Source: Tetracentron sinense
Taxonomy: Eukaryota; Streptophyta; Magnoliopsida; Trochodendrales; Trochodendraceae
Direction of reading: 5' to 3'
DNA: 64,000 bases
Assembly: GCA_015143295.1 (NCBI GenBank)
Contig: CM026574.1
Location: 12,402,938 to 12,466,937 of the forward strand
Positions 49,294 to 63,558 of the stretch are shown here, piece by piece. Below the pieces are notes generated by a model. That model was not told the origin of the DNA. It searched no databases and saw nothing but the letters and a program-made list of their open reading frames with translations. The position numbers and the translations under genes are program-made. How positions within the stretch are numbered: the first letter of the stretch is position 1; the number at the start of each line of letters is the position of its first letter.

Positions 49294-52200
49294 ACAAATG
49301 TATAAATGCATCTTTCTGTTGCCTTTTTTTCACATATTTACGAGGAATTAAATGTGCAGTCTCTTTCTCTCCCCGCGCATAACAACAGTATGAACTTTTT
49401 GATTGTTGCTTGATCTTGTGGATGAATTAAAACTCAACTTGGACATGGAATGCAGTCATTGTTGGTCAAGAACAGATGAAACTTTTCAGTCTGCTGAAAA
49501 GTATGCTGATTGGTGGTGCAGATGCATCAATAGAGAGCACCGAGTGATTCTGCTGTAGATAACATATTTAATTCCCGTATTGGACGAGATAATGGTAATG
49601 GATCAGTGATTCAAACGCAATAACTGCATGACATTTTGGATTCAGAGAACATACAGGTATTCTTCTGGTGGACTGAATGTCCACACTCCTGTAATCTACT
49701 TCTATTATTCATCCTTCTAAACCAGAAAGTAGATCAAATGGACATACCGGAATTCTGACTTCACCGAGCGACAGGGTATGCCTTTTTATTGAATCGCCCA
49801 AAATTTAGCAGCCCAATAATGCTTTTAAGGGTCCTAGGGTCAAGATCCGTGTCACAAAAATCAGTCTGAACTATGATTTTGAAATGGATTTTTTCCCCCT
49901 TCATGATTCTGAAATATTTACTTCCCTTCCAATGGCTCCATGAGAAAAGAGGAGCTCAAAATCTGAGGCTAGGAATTAATAGTTTGGCTGGTCCATGGTG
50001 TCCAGGATCACCAAGGATTCAGTAAATTTTCCATGGGTCAGTGGACTCTACATAGAAGAGAGGCTTCCTATTTGTATCAGTCACATTTATATTGGGTTAG
50101 CTTAAATTATCGATTATAATTGGTTTAGCGATTATAGCCAGTTAATACAGAATAACAGCATTTTGTTTCCTGTTTAAATAGTCAATTATCGGGATTATCA
50201 TCAATGGAATTTAATTCGAGGGAGACACAATTATTTTGAATTATAATCCGAAATGAAAGTGGCCTGACTTTGATACCCACTGTTAAAGATAGAGCCAGGA
50301 TTTTCTTGGACTAAGGGCAAGTAATGGTTAATTGGATCTGTAGAGTATGATTAGGCGGATACGAAATATTTTTTGCTTAGAGGGTTCGATGACATAACTA
50401 CCAATTTTTTCTCGAGAAGTTCATGAGCCATCTCGTCTATACATTTCATACATATCCTATGAGTATTGTTTCTCATTGTTTATGAGAGCAATTGTCCCGC
50501 CCCATGGATATTCTTGACTAATAATTAAATAACATAATATAAAATATATATTTTGTTCTAAAAAGTTCTGAACAGTTGCCCCTTGTCCCATGACTATGCC
50601 CTACTAAATAATTAAATAATATAATATAATTTTTCGAAAAGTTAAGGGACATCTGCCCCCTTGCCACATGGCTATACTCTATTCATTTTATTTTTTTTCA
50701 TTTTTGAAAAGTTCAGTGGGGCCCACTCCACCCTTGCCCTTGTTCACCGTTTCTCCACATATTCAAACTCCTTTTGAGGCTACCGGGGATCCGGAACGAC
50801 GACGACGAACAGAAAGCTTTAGGTAGGTATTAGAAAACTCTGCGGGTGATAATTTGTCTATATGTTGACGACATACTTATATTCGAAACTGATTATCAAA
50901 GTGTTGCTAACACAACATTACCAATAATGAACACAGTTTTAACGTCCATATGATGGATCTTGATTGAAGTCAAAGACAATCATTTCAAATGTCAGCCAAA
51001 ACAATTGTCGCATAGACGGTATAAAATGGCCATTAGACCACAATCTCTGAAAGTTCATATTGAAATCTTCAGAAGGAGAATTTTTCATGGCAATGAACAT
51101 GAGTGTTGATCAAACTTTCTTCTTTGGTGGCCAAGGACACGACCTATGGTTGTTGCTAGGTTAGCTTTCAGGGAGAACTTTATTTGAGAAATATTACTTT
51201 ATTATTCTCTTAAGCCTTTGTTTGTTTGGAGGAAACCGTGATAGAAAAAAAATATTTTTCTTGAAAATCATTTCTCCTCATTGTCTATGGAAATTGTTTC
51301 TCTCAATTTAAAGTAAAACTAGAGAGTTACTTGTAAAAAGCTCATTTTTCAGCATGCCAAACACAAATTAAATTTTTGCCTAAAAATATTTCACTGAATA
51401 TCCTTCCAAACAAATGCAGCCCAATAAACTTAACCAATACAATATGGAACGCGTTTCTCATCAGTTATTTTTGTTTGTTGTGTACAACTTGAATGTTTTT
51501 TTTTTTTTTTTTGGTAAACTTAACCATTACAACGGCAAGCATTTCTTCAGAGTGTAATCTTTAATGGATATTAATATATTTGCCTAACCTCACCTTACCT
51601 TCTACAAAAAAAGATACGCGGAACCGCCTTGTTATATTTTCATACTGTGGGTGTAGCCTGATTCTTATATTTGTTCTACTGTGTTGATTTGTTTTTGTTA
51701 TTTTTAGAGCTAGCGGCCATTTTTTTATTTTTTTTGTGTGCAAATTTTATTATTTTTAGGTATATTTTTTTAAAAGTAAATAATGTTTAAATTTTGTATA
51801 TAGTGGCCCCTAAATTGAGAACGGATTGGTTTGGTCAAACAAAACCGTCTAGCCTCACTCATAGCCCTTTAACTACCCTTTTAACACTGGTTAAGAAATT
51901 TTAACTTTTCTCGTTAATTTTTTTCTTCTAAAAACCAAAGTTACATGGTTGAACTATTAGGGTTAGAAAAATCTTAATCACAATTAAAGGGTGTCGAAAG
52001 GGACACATGTCTACCTGTGGGATGAGGGTCAGATGGACCCACTTCCCCAAATTAGGAAGTAATTCTTAGTTATGTAGGAAGTTTGACCCTTCAAAATTTT
52101 GTAAATTTTTTTATATTTATAATATAAAATTAAAAATTTAATTAATTTTATTTATATGATGGCTCTCCCAACCCATTTTTTTCTTTTCTTGTATACTGAA

Positions 52201-52728
52201 CCTTTATTGGAATCTAGCACTAACGAATTTGATCATTATCCCCCCCTAAAAAAAGGCTATCCTCCTTAATCCAGGCCCAAACCCATTGATTTTCTCAACC
52301 CCCCCGCCTCCCTTGTAATCAAAATTAGGAAGGATATATGAACTTTGGTCAAACAATGATGTTTCAACAGTTTCAGTGATTCTGTCAGTGAATTGTTAGA
52401 AAATTGTAATTGAAAAGAGACTACTATGAACAGAACTCAACTCTGGTTGAAGAGATAATTGGAGCAACTGAAAAAAAAATTGCCTTCATAAGGCTTAAGA
52501 GTAGTTTGAGAATTTAAGAAAAAATACCCTTATTTTATATTTGTAATCACCAAACTACCCCTGACATAAGGCATTTTTTCGGTTGCTCTAGTTATCTCTT
52601 CAACTGGAGCTCCAGTTCGTAGTTAATCTCATTTGAAAACACCCCACAATATTCATACACAGTCGAGGTTAGATCAATAGCTAAACAATATAGAGACCCT
52701 CCTTGAAGCCTCATCTTAAGCCTCAATC
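49294..52728. other. Spacer between SPT5 and the MULE at 52.7 kb
   Basis: 49300-49700 is probably SPT5 3' UTR and flank. 50285-50760 is one copy of a dispersed repeat whose second copy is 53640-54050 (shared AATAATTAAATAACATA/AACCAAATAACATA, GCATGG or CCATGGxCATGCCCTA, and GGGGCAGCTGCCCC-like ends). 51212-51425 has loosely mirrored ends (TTTGTTTGTTTGGAGG and CCTTCCAAACAAATG). 51838-52025 is a decayed member of foldback family F. Confidence 0.4.
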
Positions 52729-53290
52729 TAGGAAGCACGGATACTTCAATATGGGCTTCGTACCCATATCCGATACGTATCAGATACGGATATGCCTCCA
52801 ATACGGTGGGATATGTACGGGATACGGCTGAGACGTATCCTGTTAATTAAAAATATGTTTTCTAATTCGGATATGGCTCCGATACGGTATGGATACATCG
52901 AGATACATCCGGGATACGGCCATGAATATTATTTTAAATTTTTTTTTTTTGGAGACCCAGGGGTGTGACCTTATCTCGTTTGTTTTTGCATGGACATGGT
53001 CTTCTTTATATTTTGTTTGGTGGATGATAGGATGACTTTCTTTTTCGCTTAGTGGATGATGAGATGACCCTATTTCTTTTGCTTTTGCATGGACATGATA
53101 TTTTTTTATACATAAACAGAACTGAACCAATAGTTATTTTGGAATTACAATACAAAATATAGTATTATTATTATTATTTTTTTAAAATTACAGACGTATC
53201 CTAGCCGTATCCATATCCCCTTTTTTTAGGTTTTGCCGTATCGCCATATTCGTATTGTATCATACCCATATCCAGTATCCGTGCTTCCTA
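52729..53290. mobile_element. MULE-like element, 0.56 kb
   Basis: Ends TAGGAAGCACGGATAC and GTATCCGTGCTTCCTA. Flanks GCCTCAATC (52720-52728) and GCCCTCAATC (53291-53300) look like a 9-bp duplication with one later base change. The subterminal DNA is dense in GATACGG/CCGTATC words like the 38437 element. There is no coding capacity. Confidence 0.65.
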
Positions 53291-53639
53291 GCCCTCAATC
53301 CTCAAGCATGTCATGGACTCACAGAAGCGAAGATGGGCCGTACCTTCACCAGTTTTTCCACTTTCAAGATTTCTCTACAAAAAAAAACTAAAAGATATTT
53401 GTATTATTGAATTTAAAAGGATAAGAGAATACAAGGAGAATGCAAATGTGGAGAAAAAAAAGGGAAGGGAGCATAAGAAGAGCCATGAGAGTGCAGCATT
53501 GGTAGTGCCTTATTTTCCTTCTTATTCTCACCTATCACTCCTTTTATATCACATCTACCTTAAATTGTAACTGTTGGCCAGAATGATCTTTTTCTTTGAT
53601 TTAACCTACCCCATGGGCTGTGGAAGGATAATTTGCAAC

Positions 53640-54050
53640 CAGGGCAGGCGAGGATTTTCTCGTAGGGGAAAGACGTCAATTAAAATGCTAGTAATTACAT
53701 ATAGATTTGTGGAGAATGATTAGGTAGGTATGAAATATTTTGGGTCATGGGATGGAGGGTTTGGGGCATAGGCCTGATTTTTTTTGAGGACCAAGTTCGT
53801 GGGCCATTTCATCCATACGTTTTTACATATCCTACATGTATTGTTTGGACAACTGTCCCCTTACCGCATGGTCATACCCTGTTTAATAACCAAATAACAT
53901 ATTATAAAGGTAAATATATTTCTTCCAGATGTTCAGGGGGACAGATGCCCCATGGCCATGCCCTATTAAATGATTAAATAGGATAACCTATTTTGTTTTT
54001 CAAAAGTTTAGGGGGCTGCTGCCCCTGGCTCCGCCTTTATCTGTCCCCCT
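53640..54050. repeat. Dispersed repeat, copy 2
   Basis: Matches 50285-50760 in order, including GAATGATTAGG or TATGATTAGG followed by TATGAAATATT or ACGAAATATT, and CATATCCTA. It ends in the GGGGCTGCTGCCCC-type stretch. Confidence 0.6.
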
Positions 54051-54227
54051 AAACATTCGTGTTGGGCAAATGACAAGCTTTTGTACAATAGACAAGACAA
54101 GTAGAGAAATAAAGCAGGTCTAATGTTTTAAGGTGCACTGAAAATTCACTTTCCTTGAAGAAGTTATTTCGCCCCTCATTACCGGCCTATAAACGAGTTT
54201 GTGGCAAACCACCTCCAAGATACATTG

Positions 54228-54700
54228 AAGCTCAGCATAAAGTTGTCAATCTATGCCTTGAAATAATGTACAAGATGACGGTTTGCAGTCGATAAAAATA
54301 AATGTTCTCAATGCCTTGTATGAATATATGTAAACAAATTTAGATTTGTAATTTTTGTGTGAGTAATTCTCTCAAATTTTCTTCTTTTGGATACATCTAA
54401 ACCCCTTCCACATCCCTAGTTATATAAATGTGAGAAGTGCTACTGAGACCGTACACATTGAATTTCAGCGTAAAGTTGTTGTCGATCTATGTCTTGAAGT
54501 AATGTACAAGACGACGGTTTGTAATCGATAAAAATAAATGTTCTCAATGCCTTGTATGAATATGTAAACAAGTTCAGATTTATCATTTTGGTGAGAGTAA
54601 TGGTCTCAATTTTTTCCTTCTCTTGGATACATCTAAACCCCTCCACACTCCTAACTCCTAGTTATAGGGATGTGAGAAATGCTACTGAGACCGTATGGTC
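54228..54700. repeat. Tandem duplication of about 235 bp
   Basis: The unit beginning at about 54230 (AAAGTTGT...ATCTATG...AATGTACAAGA) recurs at about 54467. Both copies contain ATAAAAATAAATGTTCTCAA and TTGGATACATCTAAACCCC, and end in TGCTACTGAGACCGTA. Confidence 0.8.
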
Positions 54701-54705
54701 TAGAT

Positions 54706-55002
54706 TCCCTGAGTCCCCATTACTTGTTCATCCTGTGAGAGACTTTTACTTCATCAAGTAAAAAAACCTTGATTAAGTAGAATTACATGGTTCAATGAGA
54801 ATTGTAAAAATAACGGTTAAAGTTTAGCGTTACAAGAGGTTAGGGATGTGAGGTGTAGATGCTCTAGAGTCCCCGTTACTTGTTCATCCGGTGAGACTTT
54901 TACTTCATCAAGTAAAATAACGTAATTCAGTAGAATTGCATGATTCAATGAGAATTGTAAAAATAACTGTCTAAGGCTTAGCGTTACAAGAGGTATTTGG
55001 GC
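54706..55002. repeat. Tandem duplication of about 155 bp
   Basis: GAGTCCCC(A/G)TTACTTGTTC at about 54711 and 54869 starts two units that share TTTACTTCATCAAGTAAA, CAATGAGAATTGTAAAAATA and TTAGCGTTACAAGAGGT. It directly follows the 235-bp duplication. Confidence 0.85.
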
Positions 55003-55423
55003 TTGTACCATTCATCATTGAACACCGTTTGGCAATATGTTTTTGCCCAAGATGCGCTAAATAGCGCAAATCCAAGCAATGTAGTAGCTAGTGAAGACAG
55101 AACAACATCATCCATAAATGCATTTAAGGTACATTGAGAGCATTCAAGAAGGTTAGGACCTAATATTTCTCTCTTTAATTTTAATAAAGCTGTGAAATTC
55201 TTTTGGCACTTCTTATTGAGTGATATCTGTAAATAACAGTCGTGAAGTGAAACTCATACGATCGATGATTCAACCAAACAACGGGTTAAACCAAAGAAAA
55301 CAAAAAAAGGAAATAAACTGTCAAAGCTTGGACATCTATGCAAAAACACCCAACGGATTCATCCTTATTAGTATTTCACTTTGGACTTAGCTCACTTAGT
55401 ATATATCAGAGCTCCATGCCATT

Positions 55424-58632
<3,209 letters not shown>

Positions 58633-59190
58633 CTTTGATCTTTCACAATCTTTCTTCTTCACAGACAGAAGAAAACACAGAGGAATCTGTTACAGTATAC
58701 TAATTGAAAAGCTTTTCAGGGTCTAATGGATTTCAAATGCTTGAGTTCTTGTTTGGTTAGATATGAAGCTACTTTGTTTTGGGGGTGGTGTATTTAAACA
58801 GTACGTAGATATTGATGAACATAAACCCAATAAAAAATATTATAAATAATATCTAGAGATTAACTATAGTTAAATCTCAAATATCTTTTACTCTGAGAAC
58901 TATTCTTGCCCCAAAGGCCAATGAGATGGCGCCACATCAGCAAAAGTAGTATTACACGTCACATCCTTATTCTGGGTTTTATCCTTGCTAACAGTTGTCT
59001 TTCCTTCAAGTTTATCCACATTCAAAAACAACGGCTATACCAGGTTTCATTGATTTGGTTTTCACTGTTAGCTTATCCCCAACACAGAAAAGTTGACTTT
59101 AAAGTAGTTAAAATAAAGTCAAGATGCTGTCTCCTGATGATTAGGCATATATCTATCATCACTCCAAATTATCTCATGTTGTAACTTGTG
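58633..59190. other. ADH1 5' flank
   Basis: 5' UTR and promoter region on the minus strand, otherwise unremarkable AT-rich DNA up to the first foldback MITE. Confidence 0.4.
58790..58798 (-). promoter_or_regulatory. TATA-like box of ADH1
   Basis: On the minus strand TTTAAATAC lies about 160 bp upstream of the ADH1 start codon, a normal core-promoter distance. A CCAAT word (plus strand 58918-58922) is further upstream. I did not find a clear anaerobic-response pair. Confidence 0.35.
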
Positions 59191-59470
59191 ACCGGAAGTC
59201 CGGTTATGCCCCGAGGTTGCCACGTGACCCCAGTGACACCCCTTAACTATGGTTAAGATTCATCTACTCCTAGGATTCACCCAACTACATATGGTTTTTA
59301 GACAAAAAGTATTGAAATTTTTTTAACCCTAGGAGTTTGTGAGATTTAACTAGGGTTAAATCTTTTAAAAAAAATTTCTTCTCGAAAGGTAGACTTAGGA
59401 ATGAGTGAATCTTAGCCACAGTAAGGGTGTCAATAGAGACCTCAGGGGCATAACCGGATTAGTCCGGTTA
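59191..59470. mobile_element. Foldback MITE, family F, copy 2
   Basis: The left end ACCGGA-AG-TCCGGT is followed by TATGCCCCGAGGTTGCCACG. The right end is AACCGGA-TTAG-TCCGGTT preceded by the mirror of TATGCCCCTGAGGTC. The core continues in CACCCCTTAACTATGGTTAA and its mirror. Each terminus is therefore a hairpin within the long inverted repeat. Confidence 0.7.
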
Positions 59471-59876
59471 CTTTTGAGAGAATTTGAAGTCATCTGTCAT
59501 CTAGTGAGTTTGGGCCCCACCAAATATATTTGAGCTGCAAAGTTCAGTAGTGATCGGAGAATCATAGCCATCTGATCTTTGATAGGAAAAGTATGGCAAA
59601 TGGTGTAGCTAGAGATCCGATGGTCGAAAACATCTAATCTCAGCTAAATATTTGACCTACAAGGTCTGTTTAATCAAATTATTGATGATCCAGAGGGTGG
59701 CACCTCGATCGCCTAAAACAATTTTGGATCTTTATCCGATTTGATTTTTCAATTGGACTCAGCTCATTTTAGGTCTCTCAATCCCTCACCCTTTTTTCTT
59801 GGGTAAAAACCCTTGACCGACCCTATTAATCCTTGGGGGGATCCAAAACTGCCTAAGGTATGGATGATTTGACTCG

Positions 59877-60231
59877 TAATCTTCTCCCGTTGTAACCGGT
59901 TTTTGCCAAAACCGGTTACGCTCCCTAGGTGGCCACTTGTTCCTTTTTATACACATTTTAATTGTGGTTAACATTTACCTAACCTTATGATTCACCCACC
60001 AATCTTTGGTTTTTAGAAAAAAAATATTAAATTTTTTTTAATCCTAGGAGGTAATGAATTTTAACCACGGTTAATAAATTATTTTATTATTTTTTCTAAA
60101 AACCAATGATAGGTGAGTGAACCCTAACGGGGAGTGAATCTTAACCACAGTTAAAATGTGTCAAAAGGGACATGTGGCCACCTCAGGGTGTAACCTGTTT
60201 TGAAAAACCCGGTTACAGCTGAAGAAGATTA
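59877..60231. mobile_element. Foldback MITE, family F, copy 3
   Basis: Outer ends TAATCTTCTCCCGTTGTAAC and (mirrored) TAATCTTCTTCAGCTGTAAC. Just inside, 59892-59919 is a perfect hairpin with 12-bp arms (GTAACCGGTTTT, loop TGCC). 60190-60216 is its imperfect mirror. Then come GGTGGCCAC arms and a centre with GGTTTTTAGAAAAAAAATAT. Confidence 0.7.
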
Positions 60232-60298
60232 TGTGATTTTCATGTACATTTTGTGTTTTTTTGGGTGGTCCTAATCATTTATGTACCTAGGTTAGGGG

Positions 60299-60402
60299 TC
60301 AAGGGTTTAGCACTCATAGTGGGTGCTCATCAGCCACACCGAGACTCGAACACGAGTCACACCTCCCAAAGGGAGATACACAACCATTAGGACAGGCCCA
60401 TT
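60299..60402 (-). mobile_element. tRNA-derived SINE (family 3), short copy
   Basis: On the minus strand GGGCCTGTCCTAATGGTTGT is A-box-like and CGTGTTCGAGTCTCGG B-box-like about 35 nt later. The 3' part and tail are lost. Confidence 0.5.
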
Positions 60403-61020
60403 GTGTGTATATTTTGTGCCTTAAAAATTCATTTAAAAAATGTTCAAAAAGTATCCAATACCCATTAAAATGTAAAGAGTTATACAAAACTTATAACTTA
60501 TTGGCTATATACCATTATACTCTTAAATGTATTAAATTTTATAAATGCATCAAAAGTAAAAAAAAAATTATCTATAAATTTCGTAAGTACAATATTAGAA
60601 GTTACTAATTAGATACCATTAAAATCTTGAAACATACCAAAGCTAAAAAAAAATCTTGAAATATATATGTACATTCTACTAAACAAACGAAAAAAAAACT
60701 AGGCATTTCATCGAAAATCACAGTTGCTCACATTGATAAATCGAGGCGGGCTTTGCAAAAAATACTCAATGAGAATTTAGGTAACATTAATAATTGCCAA
60801 GATGTTTTACCGATAACTTAACATCGAGCCATGAATGAATGAACTCACTGGGAATGAGGGTTTTTACGCTGTCATCGTGAATGAGATGTTCAGAGAACAA
60901 GGGGCTAGGATTGAGTGTGCATAGAAAAGGAGAACTCTCAAAATTAAAGAGGTGTTTTTTAGTTTTGGTGTATGGGAAGAAATTGTTGGGGTGCTCGTGT
61001 CATCACCAGAGATTAACTTT
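60403..61020. other. Spacer
   Basis: Very AT-rich. No gene or repeat is recognised. Confidence 0.3.
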
Positions 61021-61183
61021 CATGCGGAGTTCCATTTTTACACTACATAGGGGTAAAAGTGTAATTATTATGCATCATGCGGAGCTCCATTTTTACACTA
61101 TATAGGGGAAAAAGTGTAATTATCAATAATTACACTTTTACCCATATGAATGGAGCTCCGCATGATGCATAGCTCCGCTTGAT
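61021..61183. mobile_element. Foldback MITE with GGAGCTC ends (copy 2, partly duplicated)
   Basis: CATGCGGAG(T/C)TCCATTTTTA occurs twice in tandem (61021 and 61078). The second faces its mirror TTACACTTTTACC...GGAGCTCCGCATGATGCA at 61125-61165. The TTTTTACACTA word is shared with the 7447 element. Confidence 0.6.
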
Positions 61184-61564
61184 ATTTAAACTGAACTTAA
61201 AAACTAGTGAAAGTGTAAGGACGTTGGCTTGCTAAGTTGGCAAAGCCTTTGGGTGCTGAATCCACAACTTGGTTTCAAAACTTGTCCATTGCTACTTACT
61301 CAGCAAGTAAGTAACCGTTAGATTCATATGATTCTTCTTTTATTAAAAAGTTAGCTTCTAAGGTAACATGATAAAATTGAGACTACTAAGATAGATCAAA
61401 TGATCACGTTATAGCTTTTCGATCATGGTCTAATATTTTTATCTGCAATTATTAACATAACACATGGCCTGGGAAGATGTGCTCTGAAACGAAACATCCT
61501 GAGCTCAGAATTTCACGAGATCAATGTCATTGGAAAGCTAGAGAAGTCTAGATAAACATGTAGG

Positions 61565-61727
61565 AATTTCAAATAATTCAAGTTGGAATTGACTGAGATT
61601 TCCTATCAAAAATCAAATTAAATCAAATCAAAATTAGATATACAGGATTTCAAATAATTCAAGTTGGAATTGGCTGAGATTGCCTATCAAAAATAAAATA
61701 AAATAAAATCAAAATTAGATTGTACTG
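61565..61727. repeat. Tandem duplication of about 80 bp
   Basis: TTTCAAATAATTCAAGTTGG is found at about 61567 and 61648, each followed by AATTG(A/G)CTGAGATT(T/G)CC and TATCAAAAAT. Confidence 0.85.
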
Positions 61728-62379
61728 CATTGTAGATTTGGAGAAGATTCAAAGTTTTGAAAATTAGAGAAGGTAACTTAGAAAATTTGTATCAAACAAC
61801 TTGTGAAAATGACTAAATTTTGTCTTTAACCTTTGTGTCAAACTTCATGTGGGACCATTAATGGAAATTGGGACGCAACATCCAGCCATCCTTCCCCACA
61901 TTCTCTCGATAGTACTTTTTGGCACATGGAGTAGCCTGTTGATAATGCGATACTAGCATGACATGACACTTGGAAAAATTATTCGCGTGTCTAGAAGAGG
62001 TGAAAGTCGCCATGTTTTCTTTTAATTCTGCTTATAGGACTAAAAATTGAGATTGTTAAATGAGATTTTTCAATTGGGTAGGTTTTGAAATAGGAGATTT
62101 ACTTAGATGAGATTCATCTTAGTGGTGGGACCCGGATGTTTGATGGGTTCCAACCATTCACATATGTGCTTTTAAAAAAGTGATTTGGGTGCCCCTCTTT
62201 TTGATATTTAAGGTTGATGGGCAGATTTGTTCCATAAGCCCAAATTTTTATTCAATAATAATCTTACTGTACATGAAGTGACAATAGGTAAGCAAATATC
62301 TTCCTTTCCATTTTTTTTTTTCTATTTTTTGGTTTGAAGTCTTTCATTTCATCTTTAAAGAGCTAAATTCTCTTGGCTC

Positions 62380-62870
62380 TAAGGGTGTCAATGGACCGGC
62401 CGGCCCCAAAAAAGCCGCCTATTACCCATATTATAGGCCTTAGGGCTAAAGCTAGGGTAGGCTCAATTTCTTAGGCCCATATTTATGGGGGGCTGGGCTA
62501 GGGCTTCGCCCATTAAAGCACGAACCCGACCAGATATAGTTACTTATAATTAGTTTAGTTTATTTATATGTATATTATATCATATTTGTATTCTTAAAAT
62601 TAATAGTATAATACACTAATATAACTATATAAGAGTACACACTATTATGTTATATGGTATTTATACATATAATAAATGTAATATGTATATACATATTATA
62701 TTATATATGTAATGTATTATATATAATTTAGTATATATATATTATATAATAATCACTCCAAAAGGGCCTGTCTTAAAAAGGGTTGGCACCTTAATGGCTA
62801 CCTTAGGTCTGGTTGTGTGTGCGAGTTCAGAGAGTGTGTGCGTGTGTTACATGATAACATTTCTACCAAA

Positions 62871-62901
<31 letters not shown>

Positions 62902-63550
62902 CAATGTGTTATAACTCAGTTATACAATACAATGTATATATATATAAACAATGATTATGTTGTACATTGTATAATAGTGTGTTTAACACACATGTATATG
63001 TTATGCAATGTATATATAATATGTAACATATATATAACTTATAAATTATATTATGTCTTTTTTTTGTTCATAATCATAATATAAACAACTTTTTGTTATG
63101 GTTAAGGAGGTAAAGTAACACCTAAACACACACATTCAGATCTAAGGTTACCATTAAGGTGCCATAAGGGTAAACTCAATCACTCCTAAAGGGCCTGACT
63201 AATGGAGTATTGTTGGAAACTAATACACCCCTGTGAAGTCCCTACAATGCCGATCTCAAATTACCCTTCTTGGTTAAAGAATTGCTTGCTATTTACTTCT
63301 CTCAAATTATGTGCACTAGCCCAAATTCTTGTGTATTATTAGTTCAAATCAAACTTATTGTAGAAAAATGGAAGAGGGGAAGAGAGTTAGACTGTTAGAG
63401 TATTCTATAGGCCCAAACCCGGCATGGCCTGTGTTAGGGTTGGGCTAGGACTTGATTCCTTCATGCCTTATAGGGTCTGGGCTGGGCTTCATCTCAATAC
63501 TCTCCACGCTGGGCCTAGACAACCCCTAGCCCGGCCCATTGATAACCCTA
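62380..63550. mobile_element. hAT element, 1.17 kb, with 8-bp TSD
   Basis: Ends TAAGGGTGTCAATGGACCGG and (mirrored) TAGGGTTATCAATGGGCCGG, flanked by CTTGGCTC on both sides (62372-62379 and 63551-63558). Subterminal DNA is GGCCC/GGGCT-rich. There is no transposase. The centre carries an AT-rich foldback (62753-63201). Confidence 0.9.
62753..63201. repeat. AT-rich foldback inside the hAT element
   Basis: GGCACCTTAATGGCTACCTT at about 62785 is mirrored near 63160 (reverse complement GGCACCTTAATGGTAACCTT). Outside these arms a direct repeat, ATCACTCC(A/T)AAAGGGCCTG, is present at 62753 and 63179. The loop is almost pure AT with an (AT)n microsatellite at 62871-62895. Confidence 0.65.
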
Positions 63551-63558
63551 CTTGGCTC

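Noticed and set aside
62560..63060. Possible AT-rich replication origin or matrix-attachment region
   Set aside because: The AT richness is explained by an (AT)n microsatellite and foldback inside a transposon; no specific origin motif can be shown.
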